DNA of 46,956 nucleotides from Bryobacterales bacterium. GTDB taxonomy: Bacteria; Acidobacteriota; Terriglobia; Bryobacterales; Bryobacteraceae. Both the position numbers and the translations under genes were made by a program. The DNA lies in assembly GCA_003163855.1 (NCBI GenBank), contig PLRJ01000085.1, positions 1 through 46,956 of the forward strand. The letters run 5' to 3'. This document shows, one piece after another, positions 34,865 to 42,794 of the stretch. The notes under the pieces were generated by a model. That model was not told where the DNA came from and made no database searches. It was given only the letters and a program-made list of their open reading frames with translations. The first letter of the stretch is position 1. Every line of letters begins with the position of its first letter.

Positions 34865-35629
34865 ATGCAATTCGAGTCAGCTCTGTTTTTTGAGAGTATA
34901 GAGCAGATCTACGGACGCGTTTTTCGTTCCATAAAGCCGCGCACACCGGTTCCGCCGATTGCCGTGCGCTTCCGCCGTTATGCCAATGCCAACAGCCGCA
35001 TCCGGCTGAAAGACGGCCAGCTTTGTGTAGATATTAGCGATTTATTGCAAAACGCGCCTGCACCCATTCAAGAGGCGCTTGCCTCCATTCTTATTTCCAA
35101 ATTGTTTCAGAAGCAGCAGGATCCTGATTGGATGGCGCGCTACAAAAGATACTTGAACCGGGCTGATATCCGGCGCAGCCTAAGCGCGGTAAAGCAGGAA
35201 CGCGGCAGGAAAGCGTTTCGCGATCCAAAAGGGAAAATATACGATTTGCGTGAACTGTTCGAGGAAATCAACGTCGAGTATTTTCATGGGTTAATGGCGC
35301 GGCCTGATCTGGGCTGGAGCGTTCGGCAGTCTCGCAGCATTCTAGGGCACTACGATCCCTGCCACCATGTGATCGTGTTAAGCCGGCTTCTGGATTCTGA
35401 GATGGCGCCAAGATTAATAGTCAAGTTCGTGATGTTTCACGAAATGCTTCATTTGCGGCACCCGACTCAGCATAAAGGAAGCCGGCGGTGTGTCCATACT
35501 CCGCAATTCAAGCAGGCGGAGCGTGAATTTACCGGCTATGCGGAAGCGCGACAACAACTAAAAGCTTTCATGGACAGAACATTCTTGAAAGACCGTGACC
35601 TGGAAGATCTTGAACGGGCTATTGATTAG
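34865..35629 (+). CDS. SprT-like zinc metalloprotease
   Basis: About 254 residues from ATG 34865, which has GGGG just upstream; in-frame ATGs at 34799 and 34847 are alternatives. The last half is a SprT-like domain: YDLRELFEEINVEYFHG, WSVRQSRSILGHYDP, then the zinc motif HEMLH (H192, E193, H196) in VMFHEMLHLRHP and a further histidine (H211) in CVHTPQFKQAE. The N-terminal part (about 100 residues) is not recognised. SprT/Spartan-type proteins cleave DNA-bound proteins in eukaryotes; the bacterial ones are poorly studied. It is divergent from fabH with about 90 bases between starts and overlaps the convergent membrane-protein gene by four bases. Cytoplasmic, no signal peptide. Confidence 0.82.
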   Translation: MQFESALFFESIEQIYGRVFRSIKPRTPVPPIAVRFRRYANANSRIRLKDGQLCVDISDLLQNAPAPIQEALASILISKLFQKQQDPDWMARYKRYLNRADIRRSLSAVKQERGRKAFRDPKGKIYDLRELFEEINVEYFHGLMARPDLGWSVRQSRSILGHYDPCHHVIVLSRLLDSEMAPRLIVKFVMFHEMLHLRHPTQHKGSRRCVHTPQFKQAEREFTGYAEARQQLKAFMDRTFLKDRDLEDLERAID

Positions 35630-36156
35630 CTGGACAAGCTGATTTTCTGCAATACAGACAATTGGGATGCCATTTCGTCGAATTGTGCCAACAAAGCGCC
35701 GACCGACAGGGACCCGGCCCCCAGCCGGCAAAGCAAATAGCTGAACTCAACTTGAAGAACGGTTAGGGAAAACCGTAAGCGGAGCTTAATCAGCCGCATA
35801 AAAACTTCCGAATTGTCCTTGTTTGTCTGTGCGACAACGATAATGGCAACTTTGTGCAGGCGGTTAAAATCCGCAACTAAGCGGTTCAGGTATTGCCTGA
35901 ATATGTTAAGCCGGTCGCGGCGAAGCTTTCGCACCAGTGACGAATCAAAACCCGGCTGGCGGGTAAGGAATTGAAAATCGTCAGCATCAAGCAACCCATT
36001 CATCGGGTCATAGGAAGAAGCCTGAAAATTCTCTAGCCACTCAGCGGTGATTTCGGACGTCCGACAGGGCCGAAGGAGCCGGACTATCACCGGCACAGCA
36101 AACACCAGGAACGGCAGAAAGATTAGCAAGGGCATCAAGACGAGCACAGAATGCAA
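35626..36156 (-). CDS. Hypothetical membrane-anchored protein (176 residues)
   Basis: Begins at TTG 36156 (MHSVLVLMPLLIFLPFLVF) with one N-terminal TM helix of about 20 residues. A soluble, mainly helical part follows (EWLENFQASSYDPMNGLLDA, RQYLNRLVADFNRLHKVAII, FMRLIKLRLRFSLTVLQVEF). The N-terminus probably acts as a membrane anchor with the rest in the cytoplasm. I do not recognise a family; the pattern of DADDFQFLTRQPGFD followed by basic helices recurs, to my memory, in acidobacterial hypothetical proteins. Its end overlaps the SprT-like gene convergently. The larger membrane-protein gene at 36280 lies upstream on the same strand and could be its operon partner. Function unknown. Confidence 0.68.
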   Translation of the reverse strand: MHSVLVLMPLLIFLPFLVFAVPVIVRLLRPCRTSEITAEWLENFQASSYDPMNGLLDADDFQFLTRQPGFDSSLVRKLRRDRLNIFRQYLNRLVADFNRLHKVAIIVVAQTNKDNSEVFMRLIKLRLRFSLTVLQVEFSYLLCRLGAGSLSVGALLAQFDEMASQLSVLQKISLSS

Positions 36157-36163
36157 TCATTTT

Positions 36164-36167
36164 CTCC
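36164..36167 (-). promoter_or_regulatory. Ribosome binding site deciding a TTG start
   Basis: GGAG on the minus strand, seven bases before TTG 36156. The nearby ATG at 36160 is in another frame with no product, so this site supports TTG for the 176-residue protein. Confidence 0.65.
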
Positions 36168-36279
36168 GATGTCTATACAGTACAGGAATACTAGGACCAA
36201 TTCAATAGGGGGACTACAAGTCGAGACAAACTTATTGGGAGTTACGACGCCCCAACGTCTAAATCCGACAAAGAGAGTA

Positions 36280-37083
36280 TTAATTTCTGACCCTGAGAAG
36301 TGTTGTATTCATTGCTTCAAGCTGAATAATAAGGCGCTCCTGTTCCTGGGCCTCCCACCTGTGGCCGACGCGTACGGTGGCTGTTTGGCCTGGTCTGCTA
36401 ATTACCGCTGACCAACAGAGAAAGCAAACGGCAAGAACAAGAGTGTTGGTGAGATTCAGCTCATCGTAAGCTTGGCGGGACATATTAGGAAAGTAGGTTC
36501 GCGCCAACAAAAGGGAGGTTTTAGCGCCCAGGTAGACGACTAAGCCGATGCTAAACATGACCAGATTACGGGGGATCTCAACCGGAAACCAGACGATAAA
36601 GGAGAGGAGGATTGCGAGTAACGCCAGAAAGGCGGACATCGTTAGGGCTCTATCCCCGACGCGGACCAGAATAGTTAATTGTTTCACGATGCCGGCTCCC
36701 TTGCCGACAGCAGCAGCCTGATATTCGGGCTGAATAGTAAGAATTCCAACTAGCACGGAGGTCAGGAATACGCCAGCCAGCAGCTTTTGTGAGAGTTTCA
36801 GAATTCCTGGGAGCGACTTGAGAACGGCGGAGAGTAAGGCGTAGACCGTCCAGAGGGTGAGAATCAGCGCGGGACATCGAAGGCTCATCCAAATAATTCG
36901 ATAATCCAAGCCCAGCGAGAGATTGGAAGACAAGAGCAAAAAAGCAATCGACTGAAATAATTCGAAAAAGAGGAAGCAGGAAAAAGCCAAATACGCTTTA
37001 AAGAGGCCCAAAAAACAAAGCCGGGCAAACAAAATAGCGCCTGGAATGGTGTTTAAATACTGCCCCGCCTCGAATCCGTTCAT
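36280..37083 (-). CDS. Hypothetical polytopic membrane protein
   Basis: About 267 residues from ATG 37083; the frame stays open to a TTG at 37134. Six to seven hydrophobic helices are visible (for example GAILFARLCFLGLFKAYLAF, FLLLSSNLSLGL, PALILTLWTVYALLSAVL, LAGVFLTSVLVGIL, ALTMSAFLALLAILLSFIVW, LVMFSIGLVVYLGAKTSLLL and TLVLAVCFLCWSAVI), with a short basic C-terminal tail in the cytoplasm. No transporter or enzyme motif is recognised. Proteins of this general kind are frequent in acidobacterial genomes, from memory. A short A+T-rich spacer of 123 bases separates it from the 176-residue gene downstream. Function unknown. Confidence 0.7.
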   Translation of the reverse strand: MNGFEAGQYLNTIPGAILFARLCFLGLFKAYLAFSCFLFFELFQSIAFLLLSSNLSLGLDYRIIWMSLRCPALILTLWTVYALLSAVLKSLPGILKLSQKLLAGVFLTSVLVGILTIQPEYQAAAVGKGAGIVKQLTILVRVGDRALTMSAFLALLAILLSFIVWFPVEIPRNLVMFSIGLVVYLGAKTSLLLARTYFPNMSRQAYDELNLTNTLVLAVCFLCWSAVISRPGQTATVRVGHRWEAQEQERLIIQLEAMNTTLLRVRN

Positions 37084-37242
37084 ATTTCGCGAATTTTCAT
37101 CTGCGCCATTTCTCCTTAAGGGATGGTAGGGCAAAATGCCGCGCAGATCAACTAAAGTCAGGTAGATTATAAGCTAATAACGTACCAGACGTTACATTTG
37201 GCTTGCGAATGCCTGTGCTGTTCAGCCACTAGGCCACGGCTG

Positions 37243-37272
37243 CAAAAGCTCGCTAATAAATGCGAGCTTTTG
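37243..37272. terminator. Perfect 11-pair hairpin, probable bidirectional terminator
   Basis: CAAAAGCTCGC (37243-37253), an eight-base loop TAATAAAT, and GCGAGCTTTTG (37262-37272) form a perfect inverted repeat. On both strands the GC core (GCTCGC/GCGAGC) is preceded by AAAA and followed by TTTT, as in bidirectional intrinsic terminators. It lies 38 bases past the stop of the small secreted-peptide gene on the minus strand and upstream of the membrane-protein gene. The short T-run makes efficiency uncertain. Confidence 0.55.
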
Positions 37273-37309
37273 ACATTACGATCGACTCATTGTATTTGCG
37301 GTGGGCAGA

Positions 37310-37510
37310 TTATTGCCCGGTACCGGTGCAAGGCTTGCCGGGAGGGTTTGGGCAGTCGGGATCGGGCCAGGGCGGGTCAATCATTGAAGAAGTAATGGTG
37401 TTCTTGAGCGCGGCCGACACCGCAGGTTGAGATCCTTGAGCCGCGAAAACCGCAGGCTGAGTTCCAGTAACAAAAAGAAATAGGGTCAGAGTGGAAAGAG
37501 TCTTTTTCAT
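37310..37510 (-). CDS. Tiny secreted peptide precursor
   Basis: A 66-residue precursor with a textbook signal peptide (MKKTLSTLTLFLFVTGTQPA, cleavage probably at VFAA-QG). The predicted mature peptide is about 42 residues, ending in a proline-rich, two-cysteine tail (DPPWPDPDCPNPPGKPCTG). I do not recognise it. A hairpin terminator candidate lies 38 bases after its stop. The ribosome site is weak. It may be a small exported or surface peptide; signalling or bacteriocin roles would be speculation. It sits between a polytopic membrane protein and an unknown gene divergent from it, near an XRE-S24 regulator. That it is a gene at all rests on the signal peptide and the free-standing position. Confidence 0.5.
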   Translation of the reverse strand: MKKTLSTLTLFLFVTGTQPAVFAAQGSQPAVSAALKNTITSSMIDPPWPDPDCPNPPGKPCTGTGQ

Positions 37511-37700
37511 ACAGTTTAGAATTGGCGAATTAGCCAGTGTTTTGCACTCGCTTTCTGATCTGTACGATAACCTAGTACCAAAGATTAGTTTGAGCTTAGT
37601 ACGATGTTTTCTAACAACAGAACGACCACAGGGCCAGTAGTACCCTGATGACGTTCCAATAAGCCTTTTTCCCGTGTACTATTAGAAAATTGATAGTCAA

Positions 37701-38162
37701 ATGGATGTTGCTGCAAAGTTAGCGCCTGAGATTGACGGTTCCGAGTCGCTCTGGGTGCGTGACCTTACCCTGATAGATTCTGCCTATGGCAAGTTGGTCT
37801 ATTTAGCGGGTCTGCGAAATCAGGACACGGGCCGTTACGAGCATTATTCTTCTTCCTCGTCTTTAATCAGCAATTTAGTTGCCAGTAGAACGATCAAGCG
37901 AGTACATGAAGCAATCTTTAAAGATTGGGTAGCCCTAAAGCTTGAAAAGAAGAAGGCGGACATTGAACTTTACATCAGCGGCATTGGGCAAGTGGATAAA
38001 GCAGAGTTGATTGATGCCTGGCTCAGGCTGACACCTTATAAGAATTTGGTACCAGCGTCGGTACAAGGTCCTGAGCGTCAGAAGCACATTTCCGACTTTG
38101 AGGCTATTTTAGGGCTGCTGAAGAACGTTTACGGTGTGGCCTCTCCCGATCGAGACGCATAG
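37701..38162 (+). CDS. Hypothetical protein (153 residues)
   Basis: A soluble 153-residue protein with no recognised domain. The N-terminal third (LWVRDLTLIDSAYGKLVYLA, GLRNQDTGRYEHY) looks beta-rich and the rest helical (RTIKRVHEAIFKDWVALKLE, AELIDAWLRLTPYKNLVPAS). From memory, related uncharacterised proteins occur in Acidobacteriota. Upstream, TTCCAA and TACTAT (37654-37682, 17-base spacing) make a weak promoter candidate that would leave almost no leader, in keeping with the lack of a ribosome site. Its last 59 bases are antisense to the end of the convergent XRE-S24 regulator gene, an unusually long tail overlap. Function unknown. Confidence 0.65.
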   Translation: MDVAAKLAPEIDGSESLWVRDLTLIDSAYGKLVYLAGLRNQDTGRYEHYSSSSSLISNLVASRTIKRVHEAIFKDWVALKLEKKKADIELYISGIGQVDKAELIDAWLRLTPYKNLVPASVQGPERQKHISDFEAILGLLKNVYGVASPDRDA

Positions 38163-38904
38163 CTACAGCAACCACTTGGCCGATAATTTCCACCTCTCCG
38201 GGAAACTGAAAAACTTCAGCCGGCACCTGGCATGAGGAAGGGCCTTGGACAATTAACAATCCCCTGCGTTCCGAACACCAGCCGCAACGAAATCCATTGC
38301 GGTGTTCTATGAAGTAGATTGGTCGTGAGTGGTCGTCTGGCCAGCCTGAGTTGCTAACGCGGCGCTTAGTCTCGTCAATCTGGACAAACGAGCCTGGAGC
38401 GATCATCGGGTACATGGACCAATCCTCAAGACCTATCAACGCATATCTCTGGCATTCGGGATTCAACGCTTTTACCAGCGAGAGCGGAAATTTTCCCCAG
38501 GATTTTAAGTGCCTGCTAAGGAACGACGTCTTCTTGATGTCGATCATTCCGTCCGATGTGGAAGGCAACTGAACATAGGCGCCTGCCGCGGGCTGATGAT
38601 TCAAAGGACGGGACGATGGAATGTTAAGGGCGGCAAGGTCTTGTGGAAACAAATCGAAGTTGACGCCGTACCAGCGCATCACTTCCTGGAAATCCAACCC
38701 ATAAATCGCACTAAGTGAATAGAGCCGGTAGATGGAGGGAACTGTGCCGCGATTCTCAATATCGGCCAAACGACTCAGGCCAATGGTGAATTCAGAGTTC
38801 GCGTGTCGCTTGGCGATCAGTTGACTGCTCTCTTCGACATCGCGGTAGCGCAACTTGAGTTGCTCTCTAACGCGTCGAAGGCTGCGGCCGGCTTCTAAAG
38901 ACAT
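38104..38904 (-). CDS. XRE-family regulator fused to an S24 (LexA-like) domain
   Basis: A 266-residue DNA-binding regulator. Residues about 5-75 are a helix-turn-helix of the XRE type (LRRVREQLKLRYRDVEESSQ, IGLSRLADIENRGTVPSIYR). Residues about 150-250 resemble the S24 signal-peptidase-like domain of LexA/CI: S163 lies in EDWSMYPMIAPGSFVQIDE, matching the catalytic-serine motif. The partner lysine expected about 37 residues later is not seen (region RPIYFIEHRNGFRCGWC), so self-cleavage is doubtful, although an Ala-Gly pair occurs before the domain at 107-108. An 8+8 inverted repeat lies 57 bases upstream of its start and may be its operator. Its targets are unknown; the convergent unknown gene overlaps its end by 59 bases. 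Confidence 0.82.
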   Translation of the reverse strand: MSLEAGRSLRRVREQLKLRYRDVEESSQLIAKRHANSEFTIGLSRLADIENRGTVPSIYRLYSLSAIYGLDFQEVMRWYGVNFDLFPQDLAALNIPSSRPLNHQPAAGAYVQLPSTSDGMIDIKKTSFLSRHLKSWGKFPLSLVKALNPECQRYALIGLEDWSMYPMIAPGSFVQIDETKRRVSNSGWPDDHSRPIYFIEHRNGFRCGWCSERRGLLIVQGPSSCQVPAEVFQFPGEVEIIGQVVAVAMRLDRERPHRKRSSAALK

Positions 38905-38960
38905 CTTCCGTTATTCGATGACTTGGCTTGCCGAAAGAGCTTGTCCGGAAGCTAGGTTCT

Positions 38961-38984
38961 TTCTGTTCTGAAAACGGAACAGAA
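38961..38984. promoter_or_regulatory. Palindromic operator candidate upstream of the XRE-S24 gene
   Basis: TTCTGTTC (38961-38968), spacer TGAAAACG, GAACAGAA (38977-38984): a perfect 8-base inverted repeat with one-helical-turn symmetry (half-site centres 16 bases apart). It lies 57 bases before the start of the XRE-S24 gene, in the expected promoter region, and about 125 bases before pheA on the other side. It resembles binding sites of LexA/CI-like dimers in layout. Autoregulation is inferred. Confidence 0.5.
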
Positions 38985-39108
38985 TAAACCAGAGTAACAT
39001 CGTCGGCTTCAATATTGCCATGGATCGGCGACACTGCTGCGCGGCTGAGGCAGTAGTTAATCCGAATAGCGAGAGGATGAACGCACCGGTGGAATAAGCT
39101 GGTTATCG

Positions 39109-39951
39109 GTGATACGGAAAAGACAGAGCAAGGTGGCTTTTCAAGGCGAGCTGGGGGCATTTAGTCATGCGGCCGCGATGAAATTGCTGGGTTCAGAGAT
39201 TAAGACCTTACCGTGCGCCTCCTTCCGCGAAGTGTTTGAGGCACTTGCAGGCGGCTTGGTTACACATGCGGTCATACCGATAGAAAACACTTTACATGGA
39301 AGTGTTCTAGAGAATTACGACAACCTGCTTGAATACGGATATCCGATTCAAGGGGAAACCAGCCTTCGAATCGCTCATCAGCTTATTGCCATGCCAGGCG
39401 TAAAGCTGCGCGATGTAAACAGAGTATTTTCACATCCCGTAGCGCTAAATCAATGCCGCCTTTTCTTTCAGAGAAACACGAACTTAAGGGCAGAGCCTTT
39501 CTACGACACGGCTGGTAGCGTCAAAATGTTGATGACGGAACATCCGGCCGGGGCGGCTGCCATTGCTTCAAAGGAGGCTGCAGGTATATATGGCGGCATG
39601 ATTCTAAAGAAAAATATTGAAGATGACCGCAAGAATTTTACGCGATTTTTTCTGCTGACGAAACAACGCCCGCGCCTAAGTACCCCTGGCATGAAATGGA
39701 AGGTTTCGGTGGCCTTTGCTACTGCCAACACACCGGGGTCTCTATTCCGCGCAATGGCTTGCCTGGCCCTGCGTGACATCAACCTCATCAAGATCGAGTC
39801 ACGACCCATTGTTGGCACTCCCTGGGAGTACTTGTTCTATGTCGATTTCCTGGGTTCGTTGAGCGACGAACGAGTGAAAAGCGCGCTCGCGAACCTACGC
39901 GAAGTAACGCAGTTCTACAAACTACTTGGAAATTACGCGCCTACACCCTAA
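39109..39951 (+). CDS. pheA: Prephenate dehydratase
   Basis: A 280-residue monofunctional prephenate dehydratase making phenylpyruvate in phenylalanine synthesis. The N-terminal catalytic part starts with VAFQGELGAFSHAAA and contains VIPIENTLHGSV and the NFTRFFLL motif, whose threonine is catalytic. A C-terminal ACT domain (about 195-275) has TPGSLFRAMACLALRDINL and the ESRP motif for phenylalanine feedback inhibition. The start is GTG 39109; a GTG eight codons later is possible. No chorismate mutase domain is fused. Its stop is ten bases from the end of the convergent glutamine synthetase gene. Confidence 0.94.
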   Translation: MIRKRQSKVAFQGELGAFSHAAAMKLLGSEIKTLPCASFREVFEALAGGLVTHAVIPIENTLHGSVLENYDNLLEYGYPIQGETSLRIAHQLIAMPGVKLRDVNRVFSHPVALNQCRLFFQRNTNLRAEPFYDTAGSVKMLMTEHPAGAAAIASKEAAGIYGGMILKKNIEDDRKNFTRFFLLTKQRPRLSTPGMKWKVSVAFATANTPGSLFRAMACLALRDINLIKIESRPIVGTPWEYLFYVDFLGSLSDERVKSALANLREVTQFYKLLGNYAPTP

Positions 39952-39961
39952 ATGCAGTCGC

Positions 39962-41371
39962 TTAAATGTCGTAGTAGAGCGCGAACTCATACGGATGGGG
40001 CCGCAAGCGCATGGCCTCCGCTTCGGCTTTTCGTTTGTAGGAGACAAACGTCTCAATTAGTTCTTCTGAGAAAACATCGCCTTTGGTGAGAAACCCGTGG
40101 TCTTCTTCAAGGCAATCAAGAGCCTCGTCCAACGACGCCGGCATGGAAGGGACCCTCTTCATTTCCTCTGGCGAAAGATCGTAGATATCTTTGTCCAGCG
40201 GTTCGCCTGGATCAAGCTTATTGACGATGCCGTCAAGTCCCGCCATCATCATAGCAGCAAATGCAAGGTACGGGTTCGATGCAGCATCCGGGGGACGAAA
40301 CTCGATGCGCTTCGTTTTCGGACTGTTGGAGTACATGGGGATGCGCACCGCCGCCGAACGGTTCCGGCGCGAGTACGCCAGATTAACTGGAGCTTCATAA
40401 CCGGGCACCAGCCGTTTGTAGCTGTTGGTGGTGGGCGCAATGATGGCCGACAGCGAGCGCGCATGCCGCAACAGCCCGCCGATATACCAGAGCGCCATCT
40501 GGCTGAGGCCGGCGTAATTATCGCCCGCGAACAGAGGCTTGTCGCCTGACCAAAGGCTTTGGTGCGTGTGCATGCCGCTGCCGTTGTCGCCGAAGATCGG
40601 CTTGGGCATGAAGGTAACCGTCTTGCCATATTGATAGGCAACGTTGCGCACGATGTACTTGTAAAGCATCATGTTGTCGGCCGACTTCACCAAAGTGTCG
40701 AAACGCTGGTCGATCTCGCACTGGCCGCCGGTGGCCACTTCATGGTGATGACACTCAATTGTGAGACCGCACTCCATCATGGTTGTCACCATCTCGCTGC
40801 GCAGGTCCTGATAATGGTCGGTTGGAGGAACCGGGAAATAGCCTTCCTTGTAGCGCGGGCGGTAGCCAAGGTTGTTCTGCTCGCGGCCCGAGTTCCAGCG
40901 GCCTTCCTCCGCATCGATGAAGTAAAAGCCGCTGTGGGCATTCTGGTCAAAACGAATATTGTCGAAAATGAAAAATTCGGCTTCGGCGCCAAAATAGGCG
41001 GTGTCGGCGAAGCCGCTGTTCTTTAGATGGAGCTCAGCTTTGCGGGCAATCCAGCGTGGGTCGCGGTCATAATGCTGGCGAGTGATGGGGTCGATGATCT
41101 CACCAGTCATCACAATGGTCCGGGTCTCGGCAAACGGATCCATAAAGGCGGTTGATGGATCGGGAATCAGCAGCATGTCGCTTTCGTTAATGGCTGCCCA
41201 GCCACGTATGCTGGAGCCGTCAATGCCGAAGCCATCTTCAAACGAGCTCTCTTCCAGCATGTTGATGGGATAGGAGATGTGTTGACTCAATCCCGGCAGG
41301 TCGGTAAACCGCACGTCCACTTGGCGTGCACCTTGTTTTGCGGCAAAATCCAATAATTCTTTAGCGGTCAT
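39962..41371 (-). CDS. glnA: Glutamine synthetase type I
   Basis: A 469-residue GSI enzyme joining glutamate and ammonia with ATP. The beta-grasp N-terminus ([13 protein letters not shown]), the metal/glutamate site ([28 protein letters not shown]), and the ATP/phosphate loop [18 protein letters not shown] are intact. Tyr397 in [11 protein letters not shown] is at exactly the position of the adenylylated tyrosine of GSI-beta enzymes, so control by adenylyltransferase GlnE is predicted. It is a single-gene unit with no amtB, glnB or ntr genes nearby. Only 38 bases separate its start from the divergent xseA. Confidence 0.97.
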   Translation of the reverse strand: MTAKELLDFAAKQGARQVDVRFTDLPGLSQHISYPINMLEESSFEDGFGIDGSSIRGWAAINESDMLLIPDPSTAFMDPFAETRTIVMTGEIIDPITRQHYDRDPRWIARKAELHLKNSGFADTAYFGAEAEFFIFDNIRFDQNAHSGFYFIDAEEGRWNSGREQNNLGYRPRYKEGYFPVPPTDHYQDLRSEMVTTMMECGLTIECHHHEVATGGQCEIDQRFDTLVKSADNMMLYKYIVRNVAYQYGKTVTFMPKPIFGDNGSGMHTHQSLWSGDKPLFAGDNYAGLSQMALWYIGGLLRHARSLSAIIAPTTNSYKRLVPGYEAPVNLAYSRRNRSAAVRIPMYSNSPKTKRIEFRPPDAASNPYLAFAAMMMAGLDGIVNKLDPGEPLDKDIYDLSPEEMKRVPSMPASLDEALDCLEEDHGFLTKGDVFSEELIETFVSYKRKAEAEAMRLRPHPYEFALYYDI

Positions 41372-41409
41372 GGCTAGTCTCTACGCAAAACCGTACCATA
41401 GCAATAACA

Positions 41410-42786
41410 ATGGCGGTAAGAACCGATAGTGGACAGTTGGCATTTTCGTTGGAACCGGAGCGGCGCATTTTCGGCGTCAGCGAACTGAACGCAGCTGTCC
41501 AGCGGAGATTTGAAGACCACTTTTCCGGTATTTGGGTAGCGGGAGAAATTTCCGGCTGCCGCGCGGCGCCCAGCGGGCATTATTACTTTTCGTTGAAGGA
41601 CGCCGCCAGCCAGATTAAATGTGCGCTGTTCAAGGGATCGGCCCGGTTCGTGAAGTTCAAGCCGCGCGATGGATTATCGGTGCTGGCGCGTGGCAACCTG
41701 GACGTCTATGCCGCGCGTGGCGAATATCAGCTTATCGTCGAGGCTCTCGAACCGCAGGGTGCGGGTGCGCTGCAGCTTGCCTTCGAGCAACTAAAACAGC
41801 GATTGGCATTGGAAGGATTGTTCGAACAGGCGCGCAAGCGTCCGTTGCCGAAGATGCCCAGACGAATAGGTTTGGTGACGTCGCCATCGGGCGCGGTGAT
41901 TCAGGATATGCTGCATGTCTTGGACCGGCGCTTCCCCGGTTTGCATTTGCGTTTGTTTCCGGCTCAGGTGCAGGGCGAAGGTTCGATCGGCCAGATCTGC
42001 GCGGCGCTCGAATATTTCAGCGTATCCGCCTGGGCCGACGTGGTGATTCTGGCGCGCGGCGGCGGATCATTAGAAGATCTTTGGACGTTTAACGAAGAAG
42101 CCGTCGCGCGGGCGATTGCGGCGTGTAGAACACCAGTCATTTCAGCGATCGGACATGAGACGGATTTCACCATTGCCGATTTCGTAGCCGATATGCGCGC
42201 GCCCACACCGTCAGCAGCGGCGGAAATTGTAATCTGCACGCGCGAAAGCCTGCTGGATCAGATTGCAACCGCGCAAGCGAAAACCTTACAAGCGCTTCGC
42301 TATAGGCTTCTCAAGAGCAGGCAGAGTCTGGAACAACGCGGAGTGGCCCGCGCCGAATCCATTATGCATAGGGCGATCGCGCGGCGCTCGCAACGGGTGG
42401 ATGAACTCGACTATCAAATGCAGCGTTGCGAACGCCGAAACCTGGAGCAGCGCAGAGCCAGGTGGAAGGAACTTGACCAGAGGCTGCAATTAACCAACCT
42501 GCGGCTGCGCTTTGCCCGTAACCGTCATAGTTTGGAACTAATCCAGCAGCGGCTGGCCAAAGCGATACAAGGGCAATTGTCGAAAATGGGCGGACGGGTG
42601 GAGGCCGCAGAGGGACACTTGCGGCAGTTAAGTCCGCTTAACGTGCTTTCTCGCGGCTATGCCATCGTGCAGGATGCGCATGGGCGGGCGCTGCGCTCGG
42701 CGGTCGAAACGAACGTAGGCGACGCGCTCACTATCAGGCTGCAACAAGGCTTCCTAGATGCTTCGGTTACCGGTACGAAGCTTTAA
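41410..42786 (+). CDS. xseA: Exodeoxyribonuclease VII large subunit
   Basis: A 458-residue nuclease subunit that degrades single-stranded DNA. The N-terminal OB-fold (IWVAGEISGCRAAPSGHYYF, residues 42-61) is followed by the catalytic domain with RIGLVTSPSGAVIQDMLHVL, ILARGGGSLEDLWTFNEE and SAIGHETDFTIADFVADMRA, then APTPSAAAE. The C-terminal coiled-coil stretch (about 285-400, rich in R, E, Q and L) is normal. No xseB gene is next to it; the small subunit must be elsewhere. The ATG at 41410 has no obvious ribosome site. It is followed after eight bases by queC. Confidence 0.95.
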   Translation: MAVRTDSGQLAFSLEPERRIFGVSELNAAVQRRFEDHFSGIWVAGEISGCRAAPSGHYYFSLKDAASQIKCALFKGSARFVKFKPRDGLSVLARGNLDVYAARGEYQLIVEALEPQGAGALQLAFEQLKQRLALEGLFEQARKRPLPKMPRRIGLVTSPSGAVIQDMLHVLDRRFPGLHLRLFPAQVQGEGSIGQICAALEYFSVSAWADVVILARGGGSLEDLWTFNEEAVARAIAACRTPVISAIGHETDFTIADFVADMRAPTPSAAAEIVICTRESLLDQIATAQAKTLQALRYRLLKSRQSLEQRGVARAESIMHRAIARRSQRVDELDYQMQRCERRNLEQRRARWKELDQRLQLTNLRLRFARNRHSLELIQQRLAKAIQGQLSKMGGRVEAAEGHLRQLSPLNVLSRGYAIVQDAHGRALRSAVETNVGDALTIRLQQGFLDASVTGTKL

Positions 42787-42794
42787 ACTGAAAT

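Noticed and set aside
34775..34946. N-terminal extension of fabH
   Set aside because: The frame is open, but the extension is not conserved FabH sequence and a good ribosome site precedes TTG 34775.
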